Positions 17,695-26,477 of a stretch of 64,000 bases of DNA are shown here, piece after piece. Source of the stretch: a bacterium (GTDB taxonomy: Bacteria > Desulfobacterota > Binatia > HRBIN30 > CADEER01). A program made the translations under genes and the position numbers. Numbering within the stretch: position 1 is the first letter of the stretch; every line of letters begins with the position of its first letter. The notes under the pieces were generated by a model, which saw only the letters and a program-made list of their open reading frames with translations, had not been told where the DNA came from and made no database searches. The stretch spans positions 1,137,001-1,201,000 of the forward strand of contig JAHBUY010000001.1 of NCBI GenBank assembly GCA_019637795.1, read 5' to 3'.

Positions 17695-18017
17695 CGCCTA
17701 CCGGCGGTCGTGCGCTGCGTCAAATCCGACGGCGATCGACGCAGGCGTTGGGCGCCGCTCCGTCGGCACTCGTCGCGACAAGCGCCTGTGCAACCGGGCG
17801 CCGACGGAGTGGCGCCCTCCACGCCGTCAGGCGCTGGTGGCCCGAGCGGGCGCGGCGGCGGATTCCCCGTCGGCGCGGCCGAAGATGAACGTTGGGCGGA
17901 TGCGCAGGACGAGGACCGGCCTCAGCGACAGGGCGGCGATGCAGGACACCGCCAGGCGAGCGGCAGCGCGGCCGCCGGTTGCGCGCGCGCCGACGTCGCT
18001 CCCGAAGAGCCCGAGCT
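17695..18017. other. Intergenic region without a recognisable gene
   Basis: 323 bp between two minus-strand genes. I see no protein family, tRNA or strong hairpin. It should hold the promoter of the lipoprotein methyltransferase gene. Confidence 0.4.
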
Positions 18018-19040
18018 TCATTCGCCGTGCGGCCGTGCCGGGGGATGCGGCGGCCCGAGATACGGGAACGTCCGGAGCACGTCGGTATGCGGCTTCAGAC
18101 CGTCGGGTGGAATGTCGCCCTTCGAGAGGAAATGCAGACGGTGATCGATCACGTCGTCGGTCAACGAGCGGCCGTTCGGATACTTCGCCGGCTTCGACAC
18201 ATCGAACGGCAGCATGTCCGGCAGCAGCCGGTCGGCGTCGATCGCGGCGATCGCCTCCTCGCGCGTGTAGCCGCCGGTGTGCCCCATGAGATGGACGAAC
18301 ATGTCCGTCCACCGCCGGCGATCGTTCACCGGCTCGCTCGCGTTGTACTCCTCCTTCGTGTCGTCGGTGTTGAAGAAGCTGCTCACCGATGGATGCCCGG
18401 CGCGGTCGACGTGGCGCAGCGCCCCGTCGCGGCGGAGGCTGCACCGGCCCCAGACGCGAATCTCGCGCGCGCCGAGCTCGGCGGTCGGCAGCTCGATTGC
18501 GGTCGAGAACACGTTCGCCGCCGCATTCGAATCGATGCCCGTCCACGGCGACTTCCCACCGAGGTGCGGGGCGGTGAAGTTGCGCCCGCCGCTGGTGTCG
18601 AAGAGATTCTTGATCCCGTCGAAATCGAAGAAGAACGCGTCACTGCGCGCGCCGGCGAAAAACGTGTACGGGCCGGCGGTGATGACGTTGGCGGTCGGTC
18701 CGAACGAGACCTCGGCACCGGCGATGATCTTCTTCCCGACTGGCTCGGGCGACCGCGCGTCCGCGCCGGTGGCGTGGAAGACATCGACGGTCTGGCGCCC
18801 GCCCCGTGGCGGGCTGAATACGTAGCTGAACGCGATGTCCGTCAGACAGTCCCCGTCGGTATCGATGTTGACCCGATAGATCGCATCGGGATGCAGCGCG
18901 TCCGCGTTGGGATTCGCGTTGAGGATGATGGCGGTTCGCTTCGCGTCCGCCGGCGACTGGAAGACGTACAGGTCGCAAAGGTCGAGTCGCTGGTCGCCCA
19001 TCGGCGGCCCGAGGCTGAGGCCGGTGAAGTGGTTCGACAT
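18018..19040 (-). CDS. DUF4331 family protein
   Basis: A 340-residue protein, start ATG 19040 behind AAGGAGCTGAACG. The N-terminus has the DUF4331 opening, MSNHFTGLSLGPPMGDQRLD, then LCDLYVFQSP. Further family-like pieces include TAIILNANPNAD, YRVNIDTDGDCLTDIAFSYV (an Asp-rich loop that could bind Ca), DAFFFDFDGIKNLF and VFSTAIELPTAELG. There is no signal peptide. DUF4331 proteins are often found near oxidoreductase or surface genes, but their function is not established. The gene stands alone here. Confidence 0.85.
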   Translation of the reverse strand: MSNHFTGLSLGPPMGDQRLDLCDLYVFQSPADAKRTAIILNANPNADALHPDAIYRVNIDTDGDCLTDIAFSYVFSPPRGGRQTVDVFHATGADARSPEPVGKKIIAGAEVSFGPTANVITAGPYTFFAGARSDAFFFDFDGIKNLFDTSGGRNFTAPHLGGKSPWTGIDSNAAANVFSTAIELPTAELGAREIRVWGRCSLRRDGALRHVDRAGHPSVSSFFNTDDTKEEYNASEPVNDRRRWTDMFVHLMGHTGGYTREEAIAAIDADRLLPDMLPFDVSKPAKYPNGRSLTDDVIDHRLHFLSKGDIPPDGLKPHTDVLRTFPYLGPPHPPARPHGE

Positions 19041-19165
19041 CGTTCAGCTCCTTGGTTGGGCGATCCGCGAAACACGCGGATCACGCATGGTCGACCCACC
19101 CGGCCTTGTGCCACGATCGCTGCGCGGCCGGCAACGAAATTCCCGCGTGGCGGTCGCCCTGGGCG

Positions 19166-19282
19166 CTACTCGGACACCAACGGGTTGCGTGTCGTCAGCT
19201 CGGGAAACAGGGAGAAATCGCGGTCGGCCGTCAGCAGCTCGCGCACGCCGTGGGCCATGCAGATCGCGGCAATCCTGAATCG
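19166..19282 (-). pseudogene. Remnant of a VapC-like PIN-domain gene
   Basis: The minus-strand frame ending at TAG 19166-19168 reads FRIAAICMAHG, then LLTADRDFSLFPELTTR, the C-terminal half of a PIN domain with the conserved TADRDFSLFP motif. The N-terminal half and an antitoxin are missing in the adjacent sequence, so it is a decayed toxin gene. The remaining 19041-19373 shows nothing else. Confidence 0.55.
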
Positions 19283-19373
19283 CCATGGGAAGGCCGGGCA
19301 CGGGTGATTCACCGCCCGACATCCGTCATGGGTGACGGCGCGGCCGACGACGGAGCTCGCGGGGCAACGAGGG

Positions 19374-20150
19374 CTAGCGGTCGCTCCAGCTCGCTTTGCG
19401 CTTCTCGACGAAGGCGCACATCCCCTCCTGGGCGTCGGCGGCGAGCGCGTTCATGCTCATCACCTCCTTGGCGTAGGCGTATGCCTTGGGCTGGTCGAGA
19501 TCGACCTGGGCGTAGAACGCCTGCTTGCCGATGGCGACGGTGAGGCGGCTGGCGGACGCGATGCGCGCGGCGAGCGCGCGCGTCTCCTCGGCCAGCCGGG
19601 CGTCGGCGACGACGCGATTCACCAGGCCCCAGTCGGCGGCGCGCTGGGCGTCGATGGCGGCGCCGGTGAGCAGCATTTCCATGGCGCGCTTGCGGCCGAT
19701 GGCGCGGGTCAGCGCCACCATCGGCGTGGTGCAGAAGAGGCCGATGTTCACGCCGGGGGTGGCGAACGTCGCCGCCTCGCCGGCCAGCGCCAGATCGCAG
19801 GTCGCGACCAGTTGGCAGCCGGCCGCCGTCGCCAGGCCGTGCACCTGTGCGATCACCGGCTGCGGGATCGACTGCACCGCGGTCATCAACTCGACGCAGC
19901 GATCGAACACCCCCCGATAGGCGGCGAGGTCGCGCCCGACCAGCTCGCGCAGGTCGTGGCCGGCGCAGAAGGCGGGCCCGTTGGCGGCGAGGATCACGGC
20001 GCGCGTCGTGCCGTCGCCGCCGAGGGCGCGCAGGGCCGCGATCAGCTCGTCCATGTGCGCCTCGGAGAGGGCGTTGCGCTTCGCCGGGCGATTCATGGTG
20101 ATGGTGGCGACGGCGCCGTCGCGCGCCAGCAGGATGTGCTCGTAGGTCAT
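19374..20150 (-). CDS. Enoyl-CoA hydratase/isomerase (crotonase) family protein
   Basis: A 258-residue crotonase-fold protein starting at ATG 20150. Signature pieces are ITMNRPAKRNALSEAHMDEL, AFCAGHDLREL (first oxyanion-hole loop), VHGLATAAGCQLVATCDLAL (second) and FATPGVNIGLFCTTPMVALT. The two glutamates that act in true hydratases are not at the expected places (AAGC and CTTP occur there). The sequence is thus closer to the ECHDC3-like branch, and the reaction may not be hydration. It has no operon partner in view. Confidence 0.85.
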   Translation of the reverse strand: MTYEHILLARDGAVATITMNRPAKRNALSEAHMDELIAALRALGGDGTTRAVILAANGPAFCAGHDLRELVGRDLAAYRGVFDRCVELMTAVQSIPQPVIAQVHGLATAAGCQLVATCDLALAGEAATFATPGVNIGLFCTTPMVALTRAIGRKRAMEMLLTGAAIDAQRAADWGLVNRVVADARLAEETRALAARIASASRLTVAIGKQAFYAQVDLDQPKAYAYAKEVMSMNALAADAQEGMCAFVEKRKASWSDR

Positions 20151-20402
20151 GCGCCGTTGTAGCGCGCCCCCGGCGCGCCGTACATGACGGACCCGTGCGG
20201 GCTGCCGCCGCGGACGCCATGCGGCGCGGCGCCGGCAGACGTCACCGCCGCGCGCGCGCCGTCGCCAGGCCGTCGCCGCGACGCCACCTGCAGGGGCGCC
20301 GCCCACGGCCGAGCGACCCGCCCCCGCGCGGATCGCCGCTTGCTCAGGCGAGGGCAGCGGTGATGACGGGGGAGGCGGCACGAGCGATGGGGGACCGCGG
20401 CG

Positions 20403-20430
20403 CGCCGCCCGGCGTGCGCGCCGGGCGGCG
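20403..20430. repeat. Perfect 12-bp GC hairpin
   Basis: CGCCGCCCGGCG-TGCG-CGCCGGGCGGCG forms a very stable stem-loop in the 397-bp gap between divergent genes. A TTTT follows 8 bp later on the plus strand. Its role is unclear. The rest of 20151-20547 holds no gene. Confidence 0.6.
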
Positions 20431-20444
20431 GACCGATCTTTTCA

Positions 20445-20474
20445 TTGACGCTCCGCTCGCGCGCGGCATATCCT
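20445..20474 (+). promoter_or_regulatory. Candidate sigma70 promoter of the DUF1800/DUF1501 operon
   Basis: TTGACG at 20445-20450 and TATCCT at 20469-20474 are separated by 18 bp and lie 73 bp upstream of the start at 20548. No competing promoter is obvious. Confidence 0.45.
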
Positions 20475-20547
20475 CCGCGCCGTCCGGGAGAGGGGCACGC
20501 GGGCAGCGTGGGCTGACGGAGCCAACCCGGAGTCGGGGGAGGAACGC

Positions 20548-21519
20548 ATGAAAGGTCTGCTCGGCGGCTGTCTGGCGCTGGCTCTCGCCCTCGCCGCGCC
20601 GGCATCCGCGCTGGTCATCGGCGGTGGCGGCTCGCCGTCGACCGACTGCCTGCTGGCGTTGTCGGTCGACGCCAACTATCCGCTCGGCGGCCCCAAGCAG
20701 GTGCGCTGCGTCGACGGCGATGCGAGCTGCGACGACGACGGCGCCGTCAACGGCGTCTGCAGCCTGCGCATCGCCCTCTGCGCCAACAGCACCCTCGACC
20801 CGAGCTGCACCCTGAGCGGCCTCGGCAGCGTCATCGTCGCGCACGCCCAGGACAACGGCGATCCGCAATTCGATCCCGACTTCCAGAGCCTGCAGAACCG
20901 CGCCAACGCCGACTTCACCTTCCCGGTGACGAGTCCCGATACCTGCACGACGATCGGCATCATCCGCGTCCCGATCAAGGGACCGCTGGGCAGCAACAAC
21001 TCGTGCGGGCGGCGGAAGAAGAAGCTGCAACTCCGCGCCCTCTCGACCGGGGGCCCGAACGGCATCCGCGAGGACAAGGACACCCTCAAGCTCTCCTGCG
21101 ATCCGGCGCCGGCGAACGGCTGCGACCCGCAGGCCCTGTTCGGCGGCACCTTCGATCGCATCCAGCGCCAGGTGTTCAACCAGAGCTGCGCCGTCAGCGG
21201 CTGCCACGATTCGCAGGCGCAGTCCGGCAACCTGTTGCTCGAAAGCGGCGCCGCCTACGGCAATCTGGTCAACCAGACGCCGTCGAACCCCTCCGCCCTC
21301 ACCGCCGGCTGGCGGCGCGTCGACGTCGTCCCCGGGGTCAGCGGCAACCTCGACGCCAGCTACCTCGTCCGCAAGCTCGCCGGCGACCTCCCCGATGCCA
21401 CCTATGGCGCCCGCATGCCGTTCAATCGCGGCAAGCTGAACGGCTCGCTGCGCGACCTCATCGCGCGCTGGATCCAGGCCGGGGCGCCGCCGACCGGCTG
21501 GGTCCCCGGCACCTTCTGA
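20548..21519 (+). CDS. Secreted protein with C-terminal cytochrome-c-like (CxxxCH) domain
   Basis: A 323-residue exported protein, start ATG 20548 after GGGGGAGGAACGC. The signal peptide is LGGCLALALALAAPASA. Residues 30-180 are a Cys-containing region of unknown fold (CLLALSVDANYPLGG, CVDGDASCDDDGAVNGVCSL). Residues about 195-323 resemble the planctomycete cytochrome-type domain: FDRIQRQVFNQSCAVSGCHD, then GNLLLESGAAYGNLVN and MPFNRGKLNGSLRDLIARWI. The heme-like site is CAVSGCH, with three rather than two residues between Cys and Cys, so heme binding is uncertain. It leads an operon with DUF1800 (16-bp gap) and DUF1501. Confidence 0.78.
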   Translation: MKGLLGGCLALALALAAPASALVIGGGGSPSTDCLLALSVDANYPLGGPKQVRCVDGDASCDDDGAVNGVCSLRIALCANSTLDPSCTLSGLGSVIVAHAQDNGDPQFDPDFQSLQNRANADFTFPVTSPDTCTTIGIIRVPIKGPLGSNNSCGRRKKKLQLRALSTGGPNGIREDKDTLKLSCDPAPANGCDPQALFGGTFDRIQRQVFNQSCAVSGCHDSQAQSGNLLLESGAAYGNLVNQTPSNPSALTAGWRRVDVVPGVSGNLDASYLVRKLAGDLPDATYGARMPFNRGKLNGSLRDLIARWIQAGAPPTGWVPGTF

Positions 21520-21535
21520 ACCAGGAGCCACCACC

Positions 21536-23005
21536 ATGGCCGAGAGCTCCCCGCTCACCCTCGCACACGCCCGGCATCTGTTGCGGCGCACTGGCTTCGG
21601 CGCCACCGCGGCGGAGGCGCGCTCGCTGTCCGGGCGCTTCGCCACCCGCGGCGCCGCCGCCGATTCGCTGCTCGGCTTCAAGCCGTCGCGCTTCCGCCCC
21701 GGCGGCCGCTACATCGACGACGTCCACAACAAGTGGATCGCGTACATGGCCAAGACGCGGCTCCAGTTGCAGGAGAAGCTGGTGCTGTTCTGGCACGACC
21801 ACTTCGCGTGCAGCTACGACAAGGTCGGCGACCTCGACCTGATGCGCAACCAGAACCGGCTGTTCCGCCTCAACTGCAAGGGCGACTTCGCGGCGCTGGT
21901 GAAGGCGGTCAACAAGGACGCGGCGATGATGGAGTTCCTCGACACGGTGCGCAATCGCCGCAACGAGCCGAACGAGAACTACGGCCGCGAGCTGCAGGAG
22001 CTGTTCACGCTCGGCGTCACCGACCTGCTCGGCAACCCCAACTACGAGCAGGAGGACGTGTTCCAGATCGCCCGCGCCTTCACCGGCTGGACGTACGACG
22101 ACAAGGGCGTCGCCGAATTCCGCAACGGGCGTCACGACTACCAGAGCGCCTACCCGGAGCGCGGGCCGAAGCGCATCTTCAGGACGACCGGCGGCTTCGG
22201 CGCCAACGGCGCCGACTACACCACCGCCGGCGAGGGGCCGCAGGAGATCGACACCGTCATCGACGTCATCCTGCAGCACCGCTACGGGCCGGGGCTGCGC
22301 AACACGGTGGCCGACCACATCGCGTACAAGCTCATCACCTTCTTCGCCCATCCCTCGCCGTCGCTGTCGTACGTCACCGACGTCGTCGACGCCTCGGGGT
22401 TCGCCGGCAACTGGAGCATCGCCGGCCTGCTGAAGCAGATCTTCGTGCACGACGATTTCTACCTGTCCGCCGGCCCGGCGAGCGCCGGCACGCCGAAGTC
22501 GGTGAAGTGGCCGGTCGACTACGCCGTCAGCGCCCTCCGCCTGCTGCGCATGAAGCTGCACGGGCGCTACCAGGAGACGCAGGGCGGCAGCTACGCCAGC
22601 ATCCGCGACCATCTCACCAACATGGGCCAGGTGCTGCTCGAGCCGCCGAGCGTCTTCGGCTGGGACTGGGAGCTGGCGTGGATGAGCAGCTCGGCGTTGT
22701 TGGCGCGCTACGGCTACGCGCGCGACCTGATCGCCTCGCGCGACGGCGGCGCCGGGTCGTTCCAGCCGGCGAAGGTGCTCGACGCCCGCGTCTTCGATCT
22801 CACCGATGCCGGCGCCATCGTCGATGCCGTCGCCGACGTGCTCGGCGTCGATCTGGCCGCCGCCGAGCGGGCGGCGCTGATCAACTACCTCACCAACAAC
22901 GCCCCGGCGGCCGCCGTGGACCTGCGCGATCCGGACACCGCCGACCGCAAGCTGCGCGGGCTGTTCGGCCTGCTCCTGCAGTCGCCGGCGTTCCAGCTCC
23001 AGTGA
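21536..23005 (+). CDS. DUF1800 family protein
   Basis: A 489-residue protein of the DUF1800 family. Landmarks are LTLAHARHLLRRTGFGATAA at the N-terminus, LVLFWHDHFACS, NENYGRELQELFTLGV, ARAFTGWTYDD and VFGWDWE. DUF1800 and DUF1501 genes occur side by side in many bacteria with exported redox or polysaccharide-active proteins, and their joint function is not established. No signal peptide is seen here, which is notable because the partner is Tat-exported; it may be carried along or act in the cytoplasm. The DUF1501 gene follows after 22 bp. Confidence 0.92.
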   Translation: MAESSPLTLAHARHLLRRTGFGATAAEARSLSGRFATRGAAADSLLGFKPSRFRPGGRYIDDVHNKWIAYMAKTRLQLQEKLVLFWHDHFACSYDKVGDLDLMRNQNRLFRLNCKGDFAALVKAVNKDAAMMEFLDTVRNRRNEPNENYGRELQELFTLGVTDLLGNPNYEQEDVFQIARAFTGWTYDDKGVAEFRNGRHDYQSAYPERGPKRIFRTTGGFGANGADYTTAGEGPQEIDTVIDVILQHRYGPGLRNTVADHIAYKLITFFAHPSPSLSYVTDVVDASGFAGNWSIAGLLKQIFVHDDFYLSAGPASAGTPKSVKWPVDYAVSALRLLRMKLHGRYQETQGGSYASIRDHLTNMGQVLLEPPSVFGWDWELAWMSSSALLARYGYARDLIASRDGGAGSFQPAKVLDARVFDLTDAGAIVDAVADVLGVDLAAAERAALINYLTNNAPAAAVDLRDPDTADRKLRGLFGLLLQSPAFQLQ

Positions 23006-23027
23006 GCGCGAGGCCGAAGGAGACCAC

Positions 23028-24551
23028 ATGGCCATCACCAGACGTCAGTTCCTCCGCCGCACCGGTCTCGCCACCGCCGGCGCGCTGTTCGGCCCCGGCC
23101 TCTTCCGCTCCCCCTGGCTGCAACAGGCGATGGCGTCGACGATCGGCGATCGCTACTTCATCGTCCTCTTCCTCGACGGCGGCAACGACGGTCTGAACAC
23201 CGTCATCCCGGTGAGCGGCGGCTCGACGATCGGCAGCGGCGCCAAGGGCCTGCGCGCGCTGTACGAGGACGCCCGCGACAACCCCTCCACCGCCGGCGGC
23301 ATCCGCATCCTCAATCCCCTGGTCCCGACGCCCGGCGCCAACGCGCCGGCGATGCTCGATCCCAACACCGGCTGCCAGCTCGGTTTCCACCCCGGCCTGG
23401 CGTCGCTGCGCGACATGTACGAGGACGGGATGGTCGCCGTGCTGCAGGGCTGCGGCTACCCCGAGTACAACCTCTCGCACGAGGTCTCGCGCCGCATCTG
23501 GCAGCGCGGCACGCCGCTCAGCGCGCTCGGCAGCGGCTGGATGGGACGCCACCTCGCCACCGCCGGCTATCTCGGCAGCGACATCCCGGCGGTCAACATC
23601 GGCAGCTCGGTGGCCGGCGAATACCAGCAGACCGCCACCTCGGTGCTGGTCTTCGACCGCCTGCAGGACTTCGGCTTCCCGTACGACGACGCCTACACGG
23701 GCGACAACGGCGCCAAGAACGCCGCCTTCACGGCCCTCTGCACCGCCGCGTTGGCCAACGACAACCCCGGCATGCAGTACATCGGCGGCACCGGCAACTC
23801 GACGCTGACCGCCACCAACGCCTATCCGGCGCTGCACGCGCAGTACCTCGCCGACCGCCGGCCGTGGAGCCGGCGATACAGCGGCGACAACCCGCCCGGG
23901 CTCAACACCAGCACCGCGCGCGGCTTCCGCGAGATCGCCAAGGTGATCTACGGCGTCGCCCGCGGCATGCTGCCGTCGAGCCTCAGCGCCCGCTTCTTCG
24001 AGCTCGCCAACGGCGGCTACGATACCCACTCCAGCCAGGGCGCCTCGGAAACCAACGGCGGCCACTACCGCCTGCACGCCGAGGTGGCGGATGCGGTCAA
24101 GCTCTTCTACCAGGACCTCGCCGACATGGCCTCCGGCGCCTCGATGGGCAGCGGTCTCGCCGATCTGCCCAACAAGGTCACCGTGCTGGTGTGGAGCGAG
24201 TTCAGCCGCCGCATCCGCCAGAACGACAGCGGCACCGATCACGGCTCGCAGGGCCCGATGTTCGTCATCGGCGGCGCCGACGCGATCAACGGCGGCGTGT
24301 ACGGCAATCACCCCAACATCGATCCGAACGACGCCAGCAACGGCATCGACGACGACGGCAACAGCCGCTATTCGCAGTCCAACGCCAACCCGCAGCGCTC
24401 GACCGACTTCCGCGACGTCTACGGCACGATCATGAAGCACTGGCTCGGCGTCGCCAACCCGCAGCCGCTGCTGCCGCTCGACAGCGATCTCGGCTACAGC
24501 GGCCCCCATTACTGGACGGCGGCGAACTTCAACCTGGGCTTCCTGCCGTGA
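23028..24551 (+). CDS. DUF1501 family protein, Tat-exported
   Basis: A 507-residue protein of the DUF1501 (sulfatase/phosphatase-like superfamily) family. The Tat signal is TRRQFLRRTGLATAGALFGP. Family landmarks are FIVLFLDGGNDGLNTVIPV, YPEYNLSHEVSRRIWQRG, GGYDTHSSQG and TDHGSQGPMFVIGG, giving the Asp, His and Asp-His-Gly metal ligands. Near the C-terminus NIDPNDASNGIDDDGNSRY is an acidic, possibly Ca-binding loop. It is the last gene of the operon; a hairpin follows the stop codon. Substrate unknown. Confidence 0.92.
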   Translation: MAITRRQFLRRTGLATAGALFGPGLFRSPWLQQAMASTIGDRYFIVLFLDGGNDGLNTVIPVSGGSTIGSGAKGLRALYEDARDNPSTAGGIRILNPLVPTPGANAPAMLDPNTGCQLGFHPGLASLRDMYEDGMVAVLQGCGYPEYNLSHEVSRRIWQRGTPLSALGSGWMGRHLATAGYLGSDIPAVNIGSSVAGEYQQTATSVLVFDRLQDFGFPYDDAYTGDNGAKNAAFTALCTAALANDNPGMQYIGGTGNSTLTATNAYPALHAQYLADRRPWSRRYSGDNPPGLNTSTARGFREIAKVIYGVARGMLPSSLSARFFELANGGYDTHSSQGASETNGGHYRLHAEVADAVKLFYQDLADMASGASMGSGLADLPNKVTVLVWSEFSRRIRQNDSGTDHGSQGPMFVIGGADAINGGVYGNHPNIDPNDASNGIDDDGNSRYSQSNANPQRSTDFRDVYGTIMKHWLGVANPQPLLPLDSDLGYSGPHYWTAANFNLGFLP

Positions 24552-24557
24552 GCTGAT

Positions 24558-24596
24558 GGCCGGACGCTGACGGCGATCCGGCGTCAGCGCTCGGCC
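24558..24596 (+). terminator. Probable terminator of the DUF1800/DUF1501 operon
   Basis: CGCTGACG (24565) pairs with CGTCAGCG (24582) over a 9-nt loop, with an outer GGCC/GGCC pair. The stem lies 6-7 bp after the DUF1501 stop. There is no clear T-run. It separates this operon from the next gene. Confidence 0.45.
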
Positions 24597-24657
24597 GTTC
24601 AGGTCCGCGACGACGGCCACGGTCCTCGACCACTACTACTTCGGCGACCCCCGCCTG

Positions 24658-26256
24658 GTGCTCGTCCCGATCGAGCACCTCGGACCCGACGGCCTGAGCG
24701 GCGCGTTCGCCGCCGCCGTCGCGGCGCGTGGATGGAGCGCGGCGCGCATCGCGCTGTTCGACGCCGCCTTCGCGCGCTACTGGCAACGCAGCGCCAGCCT
24801 GGCGCGCCGCGTCCCGGGATGGCCGGCGCCGCGGCTGCGCCACGTCGCGGTGCTCGCCGATCCGCTCGCCGTCCATCCCTACGCCGCGCTGCTCAATACC
24901 AGCGCCTGGACGCTCTACGCCGACGACCTCGACCCGGCCACGTCCCATCCCGAGCTCGCCGCCTACCTGCTCGCGCACGGCGATCGCCTCATGACGCTCG
25001 GCGAGGTCACCATGGCGGCGCTGCACCACGCCCCCTGGTGGCTCGAACGCGACGACGCCGAGTGCGCCGCCTTCGCCGCCGCCGCGGCGCGCTCGTCGCG
25101 ACCGGACGCCGCCGCCTACCGCGCCCTGGCGGCCGCCCTGCCGTGGCTGCGCCGCCTCGGCCACGCCGCGCTGCGCCCGCTCGTCGGCCCGCACCGCGTC
25201 ATCCCGGGCAGCGGCGTCCAGGTGCCGTCCGCGATCGATGGCGAGCCGCCGGCGCTGGTGCGCGCCTGGAGCGCGGCGGCGCGCGGCGCCGTCGATGCCT
25301 ACACCGCGCGCTGGCGCGCGCCCGATCCCGGGGCGGCGACGGCGCTGCTCGACTGGCTGGCCGACGATGCGCCGCCGCTCCTGCTGACCGCGCAGCGGCG
25401 CATCCTGTGGACGCCGGACGCGCCGGCGCGCCTCGATGCCCTGCGCGACGCCTGCGCCGGCCGCAGCGGCGTCGCGCTGCGCGACATCGCCGCCGACCTG
25501 GCAATCGTCGCCGCGCGCACCCGCCGCATCCTCGCCACCCTGGCGGCGCCGGAGGCGCTGCCCGCGGCCAGCGACGCGGAACAGCGCGGCTACGTCTACA
25601 TGCACCGCGAGCGCGGCGTGCTCGCCTACGACCTCGACGAGCCCGGCATCGACCGCCGCCACGGCCCCGCCCTGCCCTTCGCCCGCGCCATGCTCGGCGC
25701 CCGCGCCGTCCACGAGTGGGCGCACCGCGCCGTCGACGCCGGCTACGTGCCGTGGGCGCTGCCAGCACCCGAGCGCGAGGCGCGGCTGGCGGCGATCGCC
25801 GCGCAGCTCGATGCCGCCGTCGCCGCCGCCCCGCCGGGGCTGCGCGCCGCCACCGCCGACGACCTCGCCGCGCTGACCGCCGAGGACGGGACGCCCGGCC
25901 GGGCGCTGGCGCGGCGGCTGGTCGAACGGATGCCCGACTTCCAGTGCAACCTCCTCGCCCAGCGCTTCTGCGACGAGCGCGAGCGCGAGACGTACGTCCG
26001 CCACAACATCCGCAGCCTGCGCGGCGAGATTCCCCCGCCGCGCCGCTGGCGTCTGCTCGTCCGCTACCTCTACGAGCTGCAGTACCTGCGCTTCAGCGCC
26101 GTCAGCGATCCGCGCCGCTTCCTGCTGGCGAGCACCTGGGCGGACGCCGACCTGATCGACTGCGGCCTGGTGACGCGCGCCGTCTTCGACGCCCTCGCCG
26201 ACGCGGTCGCCGCGCTCTGCGACGGCTACGCCGTGGACGAGCGCAGAGTGCGCTAG
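24658..26256 (+). CDS. Uncharacterised protein with HEWAH (HExxH) motif
   Basis: A protein of at least 532 residues that I do not recognise. It is Ala/Arg-rich and predicted mainly helical, with no signal peptide. The segment MLGARAVHEWAHRAVDAGYV carries HEWAH, the zinc-metallopeptidase HExxH pattern, in a plausible helix. A conserved-looking C-terminal part includes FQCNLLAQRFCDERERETYV. The only standard start is GTG 24658, with no ribosome-binding site. The frame stays open upstream to 24571 and reads DHYYFGDPRL just before the GTG, so the true start may be further up at an unusual codon. The stop (26254-26256) is the first triplet of a repeated intergenic element. Confidence 0.55.
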   Translation: MLVPIEHLGPDGLSGAFAAAVAARGWSAARIALFDAAFARYWQRSASLARRVPGWPAPRLRHVAVLADPLAVHPYAALLNTSAWTLYADDLDPATSHPELAAYLLAHGDRLMTLGEVTMAALHHAPWWLERDDAECAAFAAAAARSSRPDAAAYRALAAALPWLRRLGHAALRPLVGPHRVIPGSGVQVPSAIDGEPPALVRAWSAAARGAVDAYTARWRAPDPGAATALLDWLADDAPPLLLTAQRRILWTPDAPARLDALRDACAGRSGVALRDIAADLAIVAARTRRILATLAAPEALPAASDAEQRGYVYMHRERGVLAYDLDEPGIDRRHGPALPFARAMLGARAVHEWAHRAVDAGYVPWALPAPEREARLAAIAAQLDAAVAAAPPGLRAATADDLAALTAEDGTPGRALARRLVERMPDFQCNLLAQRFCDERERETYVRHNIRSLRGEIPPPRRWRLLVRYLYELQYLRFSAVSDPRRFLLASTWADADLIDCGLVTRAVFDALADAVAALCDGYAVDERRVR

Positions 26257-26404
26257 CAGTCGGTCGAACAGCAGGTCGGCTACGGCGGGCGGGTCTCGGG
26301 CGCCAGCTCTTCGTTGCCGAATCCTCGACACAACCGACCGGTTTGCCTCCGCTTCGGCGCCTCGATCTGGCGCACGATCCCTCGCCCTCGCGACGCCGCC
26401 TGTT
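26254..26404 (+). repeat. Intergenic stop-codon-overlapping repeat, copy A
   Basis: About 151 bp that match 34206-34354 in inverted orientation at roughly nine in ten positions over the core. It starts with TAGCAG, where TAG is the stop codon of the upstream gene. Nested stems are visible (GCGCCAG with CTGGCGC; GCCGAA with TTCGGC). See the findings. Confidence 0.75.
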
Positions 26405-26477
26405 CTTCAGCGGACTGCTCGCGCGGCGCCGCATCGCGGGTTGTGATAGCCAGCCGGGCTGGGTTACTACGGAGCCC

